The notes beneath the pieces were generated by a model. That model made no database searches and had not been told where the DNA came from. It was given only the letters and a program-made list of their open reading frames with translations. Below are positions 1-16,015 of a DNA stretch of 64,000 nt, in pieces (within the stretch, counting starts at the first letter, position 1; the number at the start of each line of letters is the position of its first letter). The stretch covers positions 14,079,001 through 14,143,000 of the forward strand of contig OX419755.1 of the NCBI GenBank assembly GCA_948567375.1. The letters run 5' to 3'. The DNA comes from Lunularia cruciata (lineage: Eukaryota; Streptophyta; Marchantiopsida; Lunulariales; Lunulariaceae). A program made the position numbers and the translations under genes.

Positions 1-1000
1 GTATATACGGCTTGAGAAACAAGTTGGAGCTACTACCGTAGCAAAGGACAGTTATACAGACCTAAATAGAATCAGCGCGTTTCCTATTGTGGAGGATTCT
101 TGACATGTAAGCTATGGTTTGGCCTTTTTCCTCCTTAAGTTTAAGCTTGGGCTTCTGTTTCAAAGATATCGTCATGGCAGGTCTGTGGTCCTTGGAGACC
201 CTTCTGTAGTCTTTCTAACGCATTCTGCCGTCTACATCTTCACCACCCAGTGATCCCTACAGTCCCATGATCAGATAGGAATCATGCTATGTGAACAGTC
301 AGGTCTACGGGATACTTCCTTTCCATTAGACATCTCCCGGAAATTTACGATAAGTCCACAGAACCTGCACCATGTGGACTATATTACCAAAATGTAACTT
401 ACCACGTAAATCACCTCCGGAGCACCGCATGCGGGAGTGAGCACTAAGATTTACCTATCTTCCAATGGTACAAGGAAAATGGATACAACCACGCGGGAAG
501 CAAGTCCTGTAGATAACTGCGTTTGTTGAGAGAAACGGCTAATTCTGGAATGAACACTACTGATTCTCGCTTGACAGCATCGGTCTTGTGGTTACAGAAC
601 GTTCATTACAATCTACTGCACAGGAATTAGCGCTACACAGTATGTAGGGTATAGCATTGTGAAACGGCTGACGCAGAGTAGCTTTGCATGCTTGTGAATC
701 GTTTCTCGAACATGGCACTGCTTACCAAAGAGCGTAGAGAGCAAGAGTACTGACCTTGGGGTCAGACACATTAACCAATTGGAAATCCAAAAGTCAATCC
801 GGATCCATTTGCTACTTTTGCACGTCTTGTAGTCCATAAGTGAGACATCGTTGATGCAAGTCTTCAGATGGTCGCTCTTAGGATTGACCACCGATTGAAA
901 AATTGATTCAAACCTACGCGTTGACACATTCAAGAGCGACTGTCCATTTCATTGTTCAACTTTTAGTAACTCGTTTCCAAATTCACATGTTATGAAATAC
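1..1000. other. Unrecognised left edge
   Basis: No gene is recognised. A 106-codon open frame runs 933 to 613 on the minus strand. It has no motif I know and lies beyond the copia gag remnant on the same strand, so it may be more decayed copia sequence. The element, if it continues, runs off the window. Confidence 0.3.
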
Positions 1001-1942
1001 CTTTCACCCATATGAGGCTAAATGGTCCTTCATAACATTAAAATTGCCGTCAGGAATGATTACAGTGATCCACAAATGACCGTTGACAAATAGCTAAATG
1101 AGTTCCCATCTGTCGAAAGTAATATCTGCACGTGACCGAGTTGGTGCAATAGTTGTTGTTCCACATCTTTTTATGGAATTGTGCAGGCTCAAAATTTCTT
1201 CCATTTAAGTTCCAGCACTCCTTGCAATGTCATTGCTTTGTCCATTAGAACATGTGATTTTCTCTTGTAATTCTCTGATTTCAAATTTTCTTTTTTCATT
1301 TTCCATGATAAAATGGAGCTCTCCATTTTGAGAATTATTATTGGAGAATAGAAGAACCTTATCTTGAATTTGCCTTGAGTCTTCATATTAAATTTTACCT
1401 CCTCATCTTGAAGCTTGAGCGTACATACTCCAATGAAAGCGTTCCATCATGAGTGTTCAGTATACAAGAAATATAATTATAGCTTTCAAGAAGAGTATGG
1501 GAGAGTTTGATAATTGCCTTCCTAGACCCAAAACTTAGTTTGATAATTTATAGTTAGGGCACTGTGAATCTTTAACATAATTTATATGTTCAAAGATTCA
1601 AAGTGTCCAATATTCAAGGATTTTCCATTGTTTCTGTTTTCTTTTGTCCAGTATTTTGATATGCATACTCCAATTTCATTTGCTTTGAAACGTCTTGTGA
1701 TTCCGGATGAAGTTCAATAGTATCCGACATATCCTTTGATACATAACTGAAATCTGGCTGGGGGAATACTTTAACCAATTGACGAAGGGCTTCATTATCG
1801 TCTCCATTGTTTTCTCACCTGTCACTCTGGATAGAAGATCCTCCTTCTGAGAATAAATCTCCATCTTCCACATCCAATAATTAGTACCATCTACCTTCTT
1901 AGTGGCTATGGGCACATAACCTTTTGAAAAGGTAGCGCTGTC
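1000..1942 (-). pseudogene. Ty1/copia gag remnant
   Basis: Broken gag-like coding sequence read leftwards. The best stretch is an open frame of about 103 codons (1987 to 1676). It contains VDGTNYWMWKMEI, the pattern (LDGTNY..W...M) that opens copia gag proteins, followed by a region ending LLNFIRNHKT, which recalls the copia gag helix before the A..WD.L motif. A second open piece (1386 to 1189, MKKENLKSENYKRKS) follows in another frame after several stops. Copia gag normally packages element RNA into cytoplasmic virus-like particles. No zinc knuckle, protease, integrase or RT is visible before the window edge. The adjacent LTR at 1945-2299 lies immediately upstream in the reading direction. 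The element is certainly dead here because of stops and frameshifts. Confidence 0.65.
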
Positions 1943-1944
1943 TC

Positions 1945-2299
1945 TGTATAAAGCAAAATGCAAACCGAGTACAAAGAGACTACACACAGAGGACCACGGC
2001 CCTCAACACTCAAGAGCGGCACTCTAGGGCAATTCTTTGCTCTCAACTTGTATATAGAAATTACAACTTACCTTCATGAGCCTAAGTCTTGGCTCATATA
2101 TGTAGTTACGGGAGTGTTCCTGCATCAATACTTAGGTCCTGTATTCAGGTCTCGTAGGGCTGATTATTCACAGGTTACATCAGTTTATTAGGACCACGAG
2201 AGACTGATTAGGGACTGATTATGGACACGGTCACAAGTCACGCTTTGTTCATTTTTCAATCATTCTGGACAAGAGTTCATTGGAATAATCTATTCCTCA
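1945..2299 (-). repeat. Copia LTR, copy 1
   Basis: On the minus strand this runs from TGAGGAATAG to a TACA end. It then continues through GAGACAGCGCTACC, a weak initiator-Met primer-site-like stretch, into copia gag. It aligns by eye, in inverted orientation, to 12569-12901. Shared blocks include GCGTGACTTGT, CTGATGTAACCT, ATACAAGTTGAGAG and TGTTGAGGGCC. A TATA-like CATATATGAG lies upstream of the last two. The end points are inferred from where the similarity stops. Confidence 0.65.
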
Positions 2300-5200
2300 T
2301 TAGTTTCCGGAGCATCGGGTTTCACAACCACAATCTTCTGTGTCTGTACTGTGTTATTCATTTATCTCTTTGTAGTCACTCACTTCCGACCATTGCGGTA
2401 AACGCGATTGACTCTTTCGTTGGTTCAAATCGATATCGCACTAGGCCAGTTTGAGATGATTTCCCTGCAATGATACCAAAAGGCAAACCTCATTGTTAAA
2501 GAGCAAGATACGATCACATTATTTGCTCAGAAGCCCCATCATACACAAGGAATAAATGAGAGTTGAAACTTAGGTGAAGCCTTGGAGACTCGCAGTTATA
2601 TGAAAAGCCTGCACGGAAGATCTTGCCTATAAATCATTGGCAAGCAGTATGCCATCTATTCGAGGTTTTATGTCAGCTGACCCATGACCTTCTGAGAGGG
2701 AAAGAATTTCAGTGAAAAGATTACACGAGTCAGGAGCACTGAAACTAGCCTCAGTGAAAAGAAAGTAAGAGATGCCATTAATTTGATGCCCATGTGGCTG
2801 ATATTCTCATATTTTTATCAACTTGGTGACATGGAAGTCCAAGTTTGATCTGAATTGACTTTGAATTTTTGTGTTTTCTCGGAGTAAGTTCTCAACAGCT
2901 TTACCACCTTTCAGCAGCAGAATATACTTCATCGGTTGAATTAAACAGAAAGATTAAGCGATCAGGAAAGACATCTCCATAGACTATACCAAGATTTCCA
3001 CTCAAAGCCTGCTGCGGTCAAATTAAACAGAAAAAAGTGTTCAGGTTAGTAATTCGCTAGCAAGCCAGTCTGATTCTAGAGCACTCCCACATTGAAAAAT
3101 CTCAAGCTCAATCTCAATCTCAAAGTTTTTCCAATTGGTTTACTCATGAGAGTACTTGACCCGTCAATGTACAATATTCTAGCATCTTAAATTTATCCGC
3201 CTGAAGGCAAACATAACCTGAAGAGAATAAAATCTAGATAATATTACTATCATGAGGGTCTAGATGCATCTATACACAGGTTTCATACTTTCACTAGCAC
3301 CAAGACTGTCCGGAGAAGTCAATGCAGGAATTTTATCCTCATCGATGTGACATCTCTAACAATTGAGGCAGGATGTCAAGTTCAGTTAAAGTCATTACAT
3401 ACATACATACCACAACTTTATGCCTATAGATGATAAAACGTATCCACGACAGAGCTTTATGCCAACAACATCATATATGTATCACCATATATGGTTCCAG
3501 AAATGCTTGCGTTCGATTGCTACAGCTGTCGCTACGCCCCATAATATCCCAGTATTTATAAAAGTTTGAGTAAGTGTGGATATTGATGCCCGATCAATAG
3601 TGCAATCTATGCCTCCAATGAGTGCAGAACGTGATTATACTTTGAGGTGAGAGTAATACAAATTAGACACAGGTATTGTAGGTGATCACTTTGAGATTCA
3701 GAGTCTTGTCCCTCCTGTTTTATAGCATTAAAGAAGGGAGAACTTTAGTCTACAATCAGGACGTCCCACATACAAAACAAATTAGGGATCAGGGACAAAC
3801 AAGAATTGTGAATAGTGAATGCCGCATATACGCTTTTTAGGTTACGGGTTCCTACAGTTTAGGAGGCATTATGCTCGTCTTGTCTGCGTTCTTTACCTAG
3901 AGAATTGGTTAAACATCTGATGAAATTGTCACCGCTTCCAAAAGAGCATAGGTCTATTTTGAGGAGCACTAGCAAGTTGGGGAATTGGGCCAATCAACTT
4001 CGCCTTATATGTACGAGTAAACTGAACTCCTGGCTGGTAATGAGATGAGGACAAACTACATTTATGCGTGAATAGTGCAAGCTATGAATGAGCTACTCTG
4101 ATTAGAGTTTCTAGGACTCAACAGGATCTGGTAGAATAATTTAACGATCTTTTGATTCCATCATAATTTTTCATTTTCTCCACACTGTAGGTTCTCTGAC
4201 GACTAAGCTAATTTGAGTCACCAACTCTGATATCTACACTCAAATCGTTGTGAAAGTGAGCATCCATGATTAAGTTGCGTCTGTTGTAAACCGTGGAGCA
4301 AATCAAGCGGGAAAGCAGACTGCAAATTTGTCAATATCTAAACGCTTTGCTAATTAAAGGTTCTTGAGTACTTAAGTAAGGGAATGTCTATGCAACTTCA
4401 TAAACGTTCACTAGGTAATTTGCACGTCGCATCTTGACCAAAGAATGTCGAACTATTTTGAATTGAGGATTGGAAATACTTGTACCACCGAGTCACCAGA
4501 TTTACTAAAAGTTATCATTGGTTCTAGGAATTGGTGGCTTTACCAAGTCACATGGAATTTTCTTACAATCATTACAAATATACGTAGACTCGAGTGGAGT
4601 ACAATCGTCACTCATTAGAAGGACCTCGAGTACTATGGTTTATCGACCTTCTTGGTAGATTTTATAGATTCTGACCACTTAAGTTGTAACACAGCTCGAA
4701 AGAGGTCATCATAGAGAGCTTGAAGTTGTGATCAGGAATTATCTAAATATAAATGCAAATGGTGTTCATCGTTGGTTGTTCTTGAGCATAATTAAACATA
4801 ATCAAAATGACACCTGGAAACTGGACACCATAAAGGGCACTTTGAATAAAGAGATAACTTCGAGATACGCTTATTGATTGTCCTGTGAACTCCTTAACTT
4901 TCCATTTGAACATGCACTATGAAGTGACGGTTCTTTACTGCAGTTATCTAGCAGGATAGCATCAGTATTTACACGAATCAGATTCTGACGATTATCAATA
5001 AATGTAGTTACTTATAATTAGCCCGAACGGGGATGCAGAGTTGGAGAGAATCAGCATACTACTAAATTTAGAAAGAGAGTTATACAATAGATATTGTAGA
5101 TAGTTACACCGTGGCTAGTCGATATGAGAATGTTTTGTTACACCGTCGGCACAGCTGTCCAATTGGACAGTTTGCCTGGGTGGTTATGGTTGCTGACAAA

Positions 5201-6070
5201 GTTAAAGCTTACTGCGATACCTACAACGATTAGTATTCTGCATGCTAGGTTACCGGTTCAAGCATGTAGTTTTATGGAAACGCTTAGCCTAGTTCAGATA
5301 CGTGATTTAGGTCATCAGAGTACGCATAGACCTAGAGCACAAGTATAATTGCGTGTACGGTATCGATCGATATTGTTTACTTTGTGAAAGAACTTGTTAT
5401 AGTGGCACTGTGATCATGATAGCTTGCCAGTTCCGGATACGTTAACTTTATATATGTACTTATGAGCGTAAAGATTGAACATCTGAGGAAATTCGTATAC
5501 TAGAAAATGTGCATATGATCATGACAATGTCTAAGTGACATACGAGTTCGTGTATCAGATACTTGCTAAGTTTTCACAGTTTCTACATATAAATTATGAG
5601 ACACATAAATACAAAACAACTTGTTCAGTTCTACCTACACGACATTGAATATCCATACATTGACTCATTCGTGGCTGAAAGTATAATCTGATGATATACT
5701 ACAGATAACTTCCTGGATGAGTTCTATCAGCTCAATTGCAAGTGAACTGCCTATATGTCCAAAAGTACGTTCTATCGAGTATTATAGGTCCGGACAGAGT
5801 AGAGATGGAGATAGAGAGCAAAACTATTTGCGAAGGTTCCTTCGATGGGCAAGTATGGGGATTTAATCGAGGAGGAGAATTGAGAATATTTCCTTCAAGT
5901 TGAAGCTTTGTTGTCCGTCCTTCGGTCCAGCATTCTACTCGAAGGGACCTTGAGTTGTGCGCATGCACGTGCATCTGGGGACGTATTCACCTGTGCAGCG
6001 ATTCACATTTGCAACAGTTAGCTGTTAGCCTTCCGAATCTTTGGCTAGAGATTAATGAGAAATTAAATTT

Positions 6071-6105
6071 AAGTCATGTTCTGAATAAACTCTAGAACAT
6101 GACTT
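6071..6105. repeat. Perfect 12-bp hairpin
   Basis: AAGTCATGTTCT at 6071-6082 is followed after 11 bases by its exact reverse complement at 6094-6105. No function can be assigned. Confidence 0.6.
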
Positions 6106-8214
6106 CGAAACTGGAGAATGTCACAAACATGAAGAATACATCTGTTGACCTACGTACCACCGGTAGAATCTGAGGATGTCTCCAAGGTTCGTGCTATGTG
6201 CTTTGAGCGTGAGTGGCTTCCAAATCGCTCTCACACATGGCAGCTGACATAAAGGTTGCCGTCCATTAAGGATCCTTGAAGAAGTAGTGCAAATGCTCAC
6301 ACGACATTTTGCAAGGTGGAATAAATTGCTAATTCAGAAGAAAGTTTTAACTTGCAATTGTACTGAATCCTGAGAAACAAAGACGAAGCCTCGATGCCAA
6401 AATCTTAAAAGTAACATGACCACTGGTATGGATCTGATACATGCTCAGGCAAATCTCGATACCCGAATTGATAAGCGCCAATATTCCGGCTTTAGGAATA
6501 ACTTACTTGCAGCTGTTGGAGTTGTCTCCACACATGGAACAGATCACAGGAAGATCACGGGCCAGCGCCATCTGGTATGATGGAAGCTTAGCAATGCAAC
6601 ACGAGAAGCGTACGTTCCTGGGGTTTGATCGACGCGCTGTGTAAGGTTTGAAAGTGAACAATTGGATGCAATATTTTCCAATGTTTCCGAGACAGAAGAG
6701 CGTTGTTTGATAGGACGCATCTATTGGTCGATTCTTCTACTTATCTGACGATGGTAATACAGGATTGACAGAGAGAACGTCAGGTTCCCTTGACGTACTT
6801 TACACAAACGCAGAGGTCAATGCTGACTGTATAAGATCCGGGTGACAAAGTCAAGCAGTTTAGATCACTACACATTAACTTTGTCGAATACCAGATATGG
6901 GAAGAGGTAACAGAGATTCAGACTACGTTCCATTCCCTTTGTTCCCAAAAGTTGGGACAATATCTCGTCAACCCGGATGTGACAAAACCCTATGAAGCAA
7001 ATGTAGGCAAGGCCGCGTTCTGAAGGGCATCCGTTGAAATTTTCTTCAACAGAAATCTATTTCCATTGAAGTAGACTTGTTTTGATGTTTGCGTCGTCAA
7101 GGCTTTAACTCAAGCGTGACCTTAGCGCAACGGATTTGGATCAATGCGATGATTCCCTCAGATCCAGCAGACATAATTTGTTGTAACCCTTGGTCTTCTG
7201 TTGGTACCAGATTTCTTAGCTTTTGCGCAAATCATTGAATAAAGTGAATTTTCAATATCAGTGACAGCTCGGTAGATGATTATCAATTATCAATTCCTAA
7301 ATGATGAAAGGTCATAATTTTTTCTGGGTAAGGAACTATGAACCTAGAAAGGGATTTCAAAGACTAAGGTCTTTGAAAGGTCAATGCATGCACGTATCTA
7401 CTTGTGTTCCTTAAACAAACAAAGGACTGCGCATGGGACCTGCCATATTTCATGGATAAAGGGATGGGACCTAAGTATGGAAGTAAAACTCCACAACTCG
7501 CTAAATCTAATTGTTGTTCATTTAAAATCTGCGTTTGGCAGGATGTGGACGACAAATAAGGACAATCTCTTGTTTTCTCGGCACTTACCAACAACAGAGC
7601 TGGCCTTAATGATAAATGGCCCACGTAAGTGAATTTTAATAATCGCAAACTAGAGACTGATTGTCTCCCAGCTAAATACACTAGGTGCACTGCTGACATT
7701 CTAGTATGGTTCTTCACGTAAGCGCAAACGCGTAATACTGCCGCTAAAGTTCCTCAGGTTGGCCAGCAATAGTACTTGACAACATGGTTCCCCAGTCTTG
7801 TGCAGTACTTTTCACTATCAATTATAATAAAGTTCATGAGAAATTTCTACGTGCGCTGTCAGCGTCATGGACGTTCCCCTGAATAGTGTATATTTTGCTC
7901 CAGTGACATGAAAACTGTATCTATACGTAAAAGGTAAGTGCGAGGAAGTAGACCCCGATAGACTACATACTGGGCGGCTCAGAAGTGGTATACAGGTTTT
8001 CGGAACGAAAAATTGGGCCAGAGTGAAGACATCGGAGTTTCTCTGCTGCCTTAGCGTGGGCTACACTTGATTCCAACAGATGGAAATGCCTAGTTTCTCA
8101 AGGATGAATAATGATACCCATCCACTGTGCATGCAGCAGGTGGCCCGTAAATTAGATTTCGTTAGAATCGGAAGCTGACGATTTAGCCAGCCAACAAGCT
8201 AGAATTAATTTTTT

Positions 8215-8311
8215 CTCTACTTCAGTAGAGTGGAAGGTTTCCTTCAGCAATTGAATTGATCTAAGCTTTTCTTGCTTCATCGTTCGGATGTTTCAAGCGT
8301 TCTGCTTGAAA
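8215..8311. repeat. Pair of short perfect hairpins
   Basis: CTCTACT/AGTAGAG (8215-8221 and 8224-8230) and TTTCAAGC/GCTTGAAA (8291-8298 and 8304-8311) lie within 100 bp. Both stems are perfect with loops of two and five bases. No gene is visible beside them. Confidence 0.45.
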
Positions 8312-10947
8312 TTGCATGACCATGTTTCATGCTTGTACCTAGTATTCTCTTTCGAGCCATTCTCAGTACAATTATGACTAAGGAGTATTATCTAGGAAGG
8401 TTGCGAGTATAGTACTTAAGTCTAGCAAGGGGCTGAGGAGACTGCAGATGATTTATGGATTGAGCTTGATGAGAAACTTAGTATAGGATCCATGACTGAA
8501 ATTCAAATTTGGAAGGATTTTCAGTACCTCTAGGGTAATAGTGATTCCATTGTAGATTGATTCCATCTCAGACCGAGCTCTTCATGGCTGATGAAGTTTG
8601 ACTTGTACAAGTCCAAATAAACAGCCATGTTACATGAGGGCCCCTACGGATATGTGGGACATTAGTGCCGTCAATATCCACTACCAAGGGCGATAGATGT
8701 CACTGTACAGCTTCAAACTATCCTTACACGCAGAGATGGAACGTAATAGTTGAAATTCACGGCCGCGTGATGTGGACTTTGTATATCGATAGGGAAGTAA
8801 CATAGACTGTTGGCTTGTGATAGTTTCTTAACGTAAATTCCCTTAGCTATGACTTCTGCACACAATCCGGTCCACAGACTCAGAAGAGCTGACATTGAAT
8901 TGAGAAAAATTAGGCATCCAAAGAGGTCTCTTATCTGCAGCTGGCGCCAGCAGCTCGAACAATGGATCCTTCCAATCTTCTGTATTTGACTTCAAACTAT
9001 TCAAAGAAATGCAATTTGATTCTTTGAGAGACCTGTGGCACACAACGATCCTCACTTCAATCAGATAGGAACAATAGGAACGGAAAGCCCACTTGATAAG
9101 TAAAGTCAAGCTAGTACCAGATTGACAACAATGGATTAATTGGTTGTAAGTTCAAGTGACCACGTACGTCTTTTACACAGCAGACGAGAATCTAGAAGTG
9201 TATGAGCTTGAAACGCCAAAGGAACTAGTCAACTTGTAAGTCATCTAGGTGTAACCACGACCTCTGACAAGATTTGTTGAAATAAGCAACTAGATTTGAA
9301 AACTCATCGCCGAACTTCAGATTTTCAGATATTTTAGTAAAGTTAATCCACGACTATGCATCTGATCTGTTTCTATGTACTGAAACTTCAGTCAAGATTC
9401 AAGCACAACCAGGCAGTTGAACTACATAAGTCCAGATGTATACTAAATCTAATGACAACTGTTTTAGATGAATCTTGGACACGGCACTACTTCAATTGTA
9501 TTCGCCCCTGGATTGACATCCTGATATCCACTGTTTCTAGGATCAACTCTATCTGTAACTCTTGCCAGCAATTACGGTCACGCATGCATGTTTCAAGGTG
9601 TGCACATTACTGGTTGCTTGAATCATGAAAGTTCAGCATGAGACTCCATAATTCAGTTACCATCTACTTAGTAGACATATGTGGACACCGACAGAATCCC
9701 TATTCTCGAGACCAATTCTTTGTGCTCGCAGCACTTAATCGTCCAAGTTAAATTACCTGTCAATGCAGCAGTAGCTAGAATGCCTCGTCATCACAGTACA
9801 GATACTTGACCCTGATCCCACCGGCCATTAGCTTGTAGTTTGTACCTTTCTTGGTCATATTAACCTTCTATTGTCTTCGCAACGTAATTTAAGATGCTGT
9901 TGCTGGGAATAATACCATATATGCATATGTGCCCACTTTACTTTCCTAGCATCATGCAGAGGGGAAGATTCCGACAATTTTTAGTCAACATCGGATTAGC
10001 TCCTCCACAGTTTCCAACAAAGATCTGATAATCAAGGTCCACATGTGAAAGACGGTGAGAGTTATTGTGATGATATTATACCTCTCTCAACCAGTCGTTG
10101 GCTATGAAATGACGCTTCACGTGCAAGATGCAAGGTGCACTTGTGCTTATAAGGGATCTTGCACCTGTGGAGTATCAACATTGACTACCTCATATGTAAA
10201 GAAAACACCTGTTCAGTGATTTGCACCTCGCGTGAATCTATAAGAAAGACCAATTAGGCTGAAAAGGTGCTTCTGAGGCCGGTGCCTGCAGTGCAATACT
10301 CACTTCACACGTTAAACAACATTGAAACCTGGGAACAAGTATAGCCTGACGTTTATCTTGATTTCTATTTAGAATCTGTGTGCATGTGCAAACTTTAAAT
10401 CTATTTTCGACATATATGTTTTCTTTTCCCGCCCTCGATCTAGAACCATACTTTTGATTTGTACGTAATTAGAATTTCACAGACGACAATATAAATAGGT
10501 GTAGTACCCTATAGCTTGGCACCGTCAACTTTGATCAGAACAACGATGCTCCTTAAAAGCTGTCCGTTCAAAGATACTCCAACATATTTTAGAGAACATA
10601 TACTGGGCCTAGCAGGGGTTTGCAGTTCTTGTGACTTATGAGTCCTTTATATCTATCTTGGAGTTTGTTATAAATTAAAATAATGACCATGAGTAGTTAA
10701 ACTTGAAGCATTTATACATCTGATTCGTTGCTATGTCCACCAGAGTCAGCAGATATGTATGTTTAACAGTCTGTTTTGGGCTAAATCTTACTGCTCATAA
10801 GAGAGCATATCTCCTTAAAACAATTTTTATTCAGACTCAGAATGGAGACGGTTTTCAATTCGCAGATTAACTATGCTGTTATCTATATCTCTTCTATAGA
10901 GTAGAAAAGTCTCAGAGATATAAGCAGACAATCAGATTGATACCTCC

Positions 10948-12568
<1,621 letters not shown>

Positions 12569-12901
12569 TGAGGAATAAATTATTTCAGTGAACACCTGGT
12601 CTAGAATGACTGAGGAATGAATATGGCGTGACTTGTCAATAATCAGTCCTAAGAGACTGATGTAACCTCTGTAATTAATCAGTCTCGTAAGACTGACGAA
12701 TAGAAGACCTGAGTACTGACGAAGGAGCACTCCCGTATATATTAGCCTCACTAAGCTAAGTTGTATTTCGCATATACAAGTTGAGAGAAAAAAATTACCC
12801 ACGAGGGGCTCTCAGGAATGTTGAGGGCCCGTAGCTCTGTGTGTGTGCAGTGTGTGCAAGCTCTTTGTATTGGATTCATGAGTTAATATTTTGCTTGTAC
12901 A
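12569..12901 (+). repeat. Copia LTR, copy 2 (inverted relative to copy 1)
   Basis: Runs from TGAGGAATAAATTATT to GCTTGTACA on the plus strand. It matches the minus strand of 1945-2299 over nearly its whole length, with many substitutions and a deletion after the promoter region. A TATA-like CGTATATATTAG lies at about 12735-12746. After the end comes GAGACAGAGCTACC, containing CAGAGC as in an initiator-Met primer site. Similarity to copy 1 continues only about 20 bp past the LTR and gag is not recognisable, so this is a truncated element or near-solo LTR. Confidence 0.65.
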
Positions 12902-13638
12902 GAGACAGAGCTACCTTTTCAAAGTAGTAAACCTTGTCAGTTCCGTAAATTCCAATGTTAGTAAGCATGTAAGCTGCAAGTGTCGTCTGATGATGAATTT
13001 GACCTGTATACAGAGTTGCTACAAAAATCAAACTAAAACTCCGCAGGCATATCGATACTTACACGCAATCTGTGTCTCCACAGATTTCACAAGAAGGTCG
13101 CGGGTTATCGTCGACGGTTGCCATTTGGAATACAGACCAGGGTCACAGAAAGGAGATGTGGACGTTATAGACTTTTGAAACTCTCTTAATTGAACCTTGA
13201 AGATATGATGTAGAACAACCCGCTGCTCCCGTACTTATAGTAATGAGTTCCATTGTAGTTTACAAGCATACGAAGAACTTGAAAGAAGTCGCGGTGCAAA
13301 ATGAAAGAAGGAAAAGAAAAGAAAAACAAGTCGCAGTGTAGAAATTACTGAAGATTCCTAGAAGATTCACACGTTTCAGATCCTTAACAGTACCTGTATG
13401 CCATGTCAAATAGAAAACTATCTGGACGTGCTTGAACAGTAGTTTCGTCTGCGAAATTTTGTCAATTTAAGATTAGATATGAATATGTTCAAAATGGATT
13501 AGTGATCGAAACAGAACAAAAGAGCAGGGCTACTTGAATGCACACGTACCTGAGGCTGCCGCTTGAGGCAAATCTCCTTGTATTTTTGTCTCGAGCTGAG
13601 CTGAGGACATAGTCTTTCCCTAAACGGCTATGCGGGTA

Positions 13639-13697
13639 GCGTCTTTATGGAATTTTCATGAACTCTGTCGAGTTCATGCAGTTTTAAGCAAAGACGC
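13639..13697. repeat. Two-tier inverted repeat
   Basis: An inner perfect stem, CATGAACTC (13657-13665) with GAGTTCATG (13670-13678), closes a 4-base loop. An outer perfect stem, GCGTCTTT (13639-13646) with AAAGACGC (13690-13697), brackets it across an unpaired internal region. The transcript could fold into a 59-base hairpin. The arms are too weakly paired in the middle to call a microRNA precursor. Confidence 0.45.
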
Positions 13698-16015
13698 GTG
13701 ACGCTTATTTCCCCAGTATCCAGTATTGCAGACAGTTTAAACTTCATAAGGTTGTGCCACTGCTGAAATTCATTTGTGCCTAGATATGGTAATTACTTGC
13801 AATTTCTTTGCTCTCATTATCTTGATCAGACTATTTTAGAATGAAATTTCAGTGAAGGAATACGAGGAATGACGATTATTTAAAAGACCAGCCGGTGGTA
13901 GAGAGCGTACAATAGCATGGTTTAGCATTTGAGAATACACTTGTGAAGGCGTGCCGATTATGCTTTAAACTTGCCTTATTGTTGGATGAGGGATATTCGG
14001 GACATATAACGCAGGAACTACTTTAAAATTTCACGTGGACTTTGCATGCTCATGCCCCCTTAGTCACATTGAGGTTTAGGACCCCTGGACCAGGAACTGC
14101 AGCAAGAAAAAATGGGGACCATGGAAACAGTTAGGATGAATAAGGGAAGTTCGTTTAATATCCCTGGAATTCAAATTAAGTGAAAAGGACAGAGCAACTG
14201 TTCTGCAGATTTAGAACTTTCTACCCATCAGAACAGTCTTATCTCCCGACTGTTTGATCATTTGAATTCAACGTTCAAGGTTCTGGAGTTATAGTCCAGA
14301 AATCTATGCCGTGATTGTCAGGTCTGTGGAAAGAGAAAAATGCAAATCGCAAGCAACTCTGAAATTTCTTCCCCCGATATCTAAGCTTTTGACAGCAGAG
14401 AAAGATAGTCTCCGTCTTGACAAAAGGTGCAACTGCTTGCTGTTATGAAGAGAGGATGGTAGCTATGTTACGAGAAAAGATGAAGAGCTTCAGAGGTAGT
14501 GGCGCGTCGCTAGACTTGGTCAAATAGTGATTCTGAGGCTCAGGAATTGCAACTGCTGTCTAGATCAATAGACTACAACCTTGAATAGCAAAGAAAAATT
14601 ACACCCGTTAAGTAGTCTCCATTCCATAACTTAACTTTGTCAAACACAATAGTTATCAATGACTCTGGATGACAAACGTTATAAAACTTAACTAACACTG
14701 CGGAGTTACCTTTGACCACTCGCTAGATACAATATAATGGAGGATCCGAAAACCCTATTTCTTCCATCATTCAAAGTCTTTCCCAGTAGTCTCCGTAATC
14801 AAGAAATGTATGCAGTTCTCTCCAAATTGAGGTCAGAAGGCATTGGTCAACCACACGAAATCTGATTCTGTGGAGTTTACCAATATCTACACACCAGTAA
14901 AAAGGCTTATCATGCCCATACAAACCATTTACAACATGACTCCTATGAAATTAGAACCTGTCTCTTGTTCAGGTCAACAAGTTCCTGCATGATCTCCAGA
15001 CCATGGGTTTTATTTCCAGAGTTAAGATCTGATTGCAGTCCGTACACTAGTTCTCAGGATCAATGTGCGTCAACTTTCAACCAATTTCCTGGAGGAACTA
15101 AACATCGATTCTGGGAGTTCCGCCTTCCTGCTAACTACTTGCGATTCCACAATAACAACCGCTTTGACTTTCACATGTCAAGCTCTTCATCGTCTCTTAG
15201 CAAATATTGTCATTTTGCGCTAATTCTTCCAGCTTCCAATCATTACAGTACCTTGTAGAGATTGAGGATATGCCGCCGCCAGCCTCGGCAAAACTGTTTC
15301 TCCCGATGGTGATCCCCGAACATCAAGAAAACACAAAAGTCGGTTTATTCTCATTCTAGATCTTTGTCGCCTTGTTAACACGCCGGAGAGAGCAAACTTG
15401 ATCTGTACGCGATTGACCATGTATTGACCCGCATTAGGAGCAACAAAGACAATGCAGTTGGCAAATTTAGTGACTCACTCACAGGTGTTTGACATTAGAG
15501 CATCAAGAATTTACATATCGTTTGACTACTTTTAAGGCGTTTCCTGTGGGCTGATACGTGACATTTTGATCATGAGCATTGAGCTCTCTCGTTTGTAGTT
15601 GATCTCTGCGATGGTCATAATTTTAAATTCACGCTATCTATTAGTGGGGAAATTGATTTGTGGGATCTTTTGTCTTACGTCTGGATAGATTTTGGGTGCT
15701 TGAAACTGCCACACACCTACAGAGTTCAGACCGTGAGATGTGTTGAGTTTTGGATCCATATAGCACTCGAATACCTGTCACGAAAACTTTGCGTAATGAG
15801 AGATATTTGTTCAAAAGGGAAGGGAGCAGTATGCGAATCTTTAACATTTTCATATGGCACAAAATAAAAGTAAAATCCATAAATAATCGTGAAATTAGTA
15901 TCGGAACATCCTGGAATTGGTGTTTTCCTATAAGAATTCATGCCGTAACGCCATCTCGAATTCACTTCAAGTCGAGTCATGATCAAACATGAATAATAGT
16001 GACCACTTAGTTGTC

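Noticed and set aside
7364-7717. 117-codon minus-strand frame
   Set aside because: No domain, no conserved neighbour, and a plus-strand frame overlaps it. Treated as chance.
13639-13697. MicroRNA precursor
   Set aside because: The region between the two stems is poorly paired and no 20-22-nt near-perfect duplex exists.
15641-15992. Four overlapping open frames on both strands as genes
   Set aside because: Mutual overlap on both strands shows stop-poor composition by chance; none has a motif or is longer than 86 codons.
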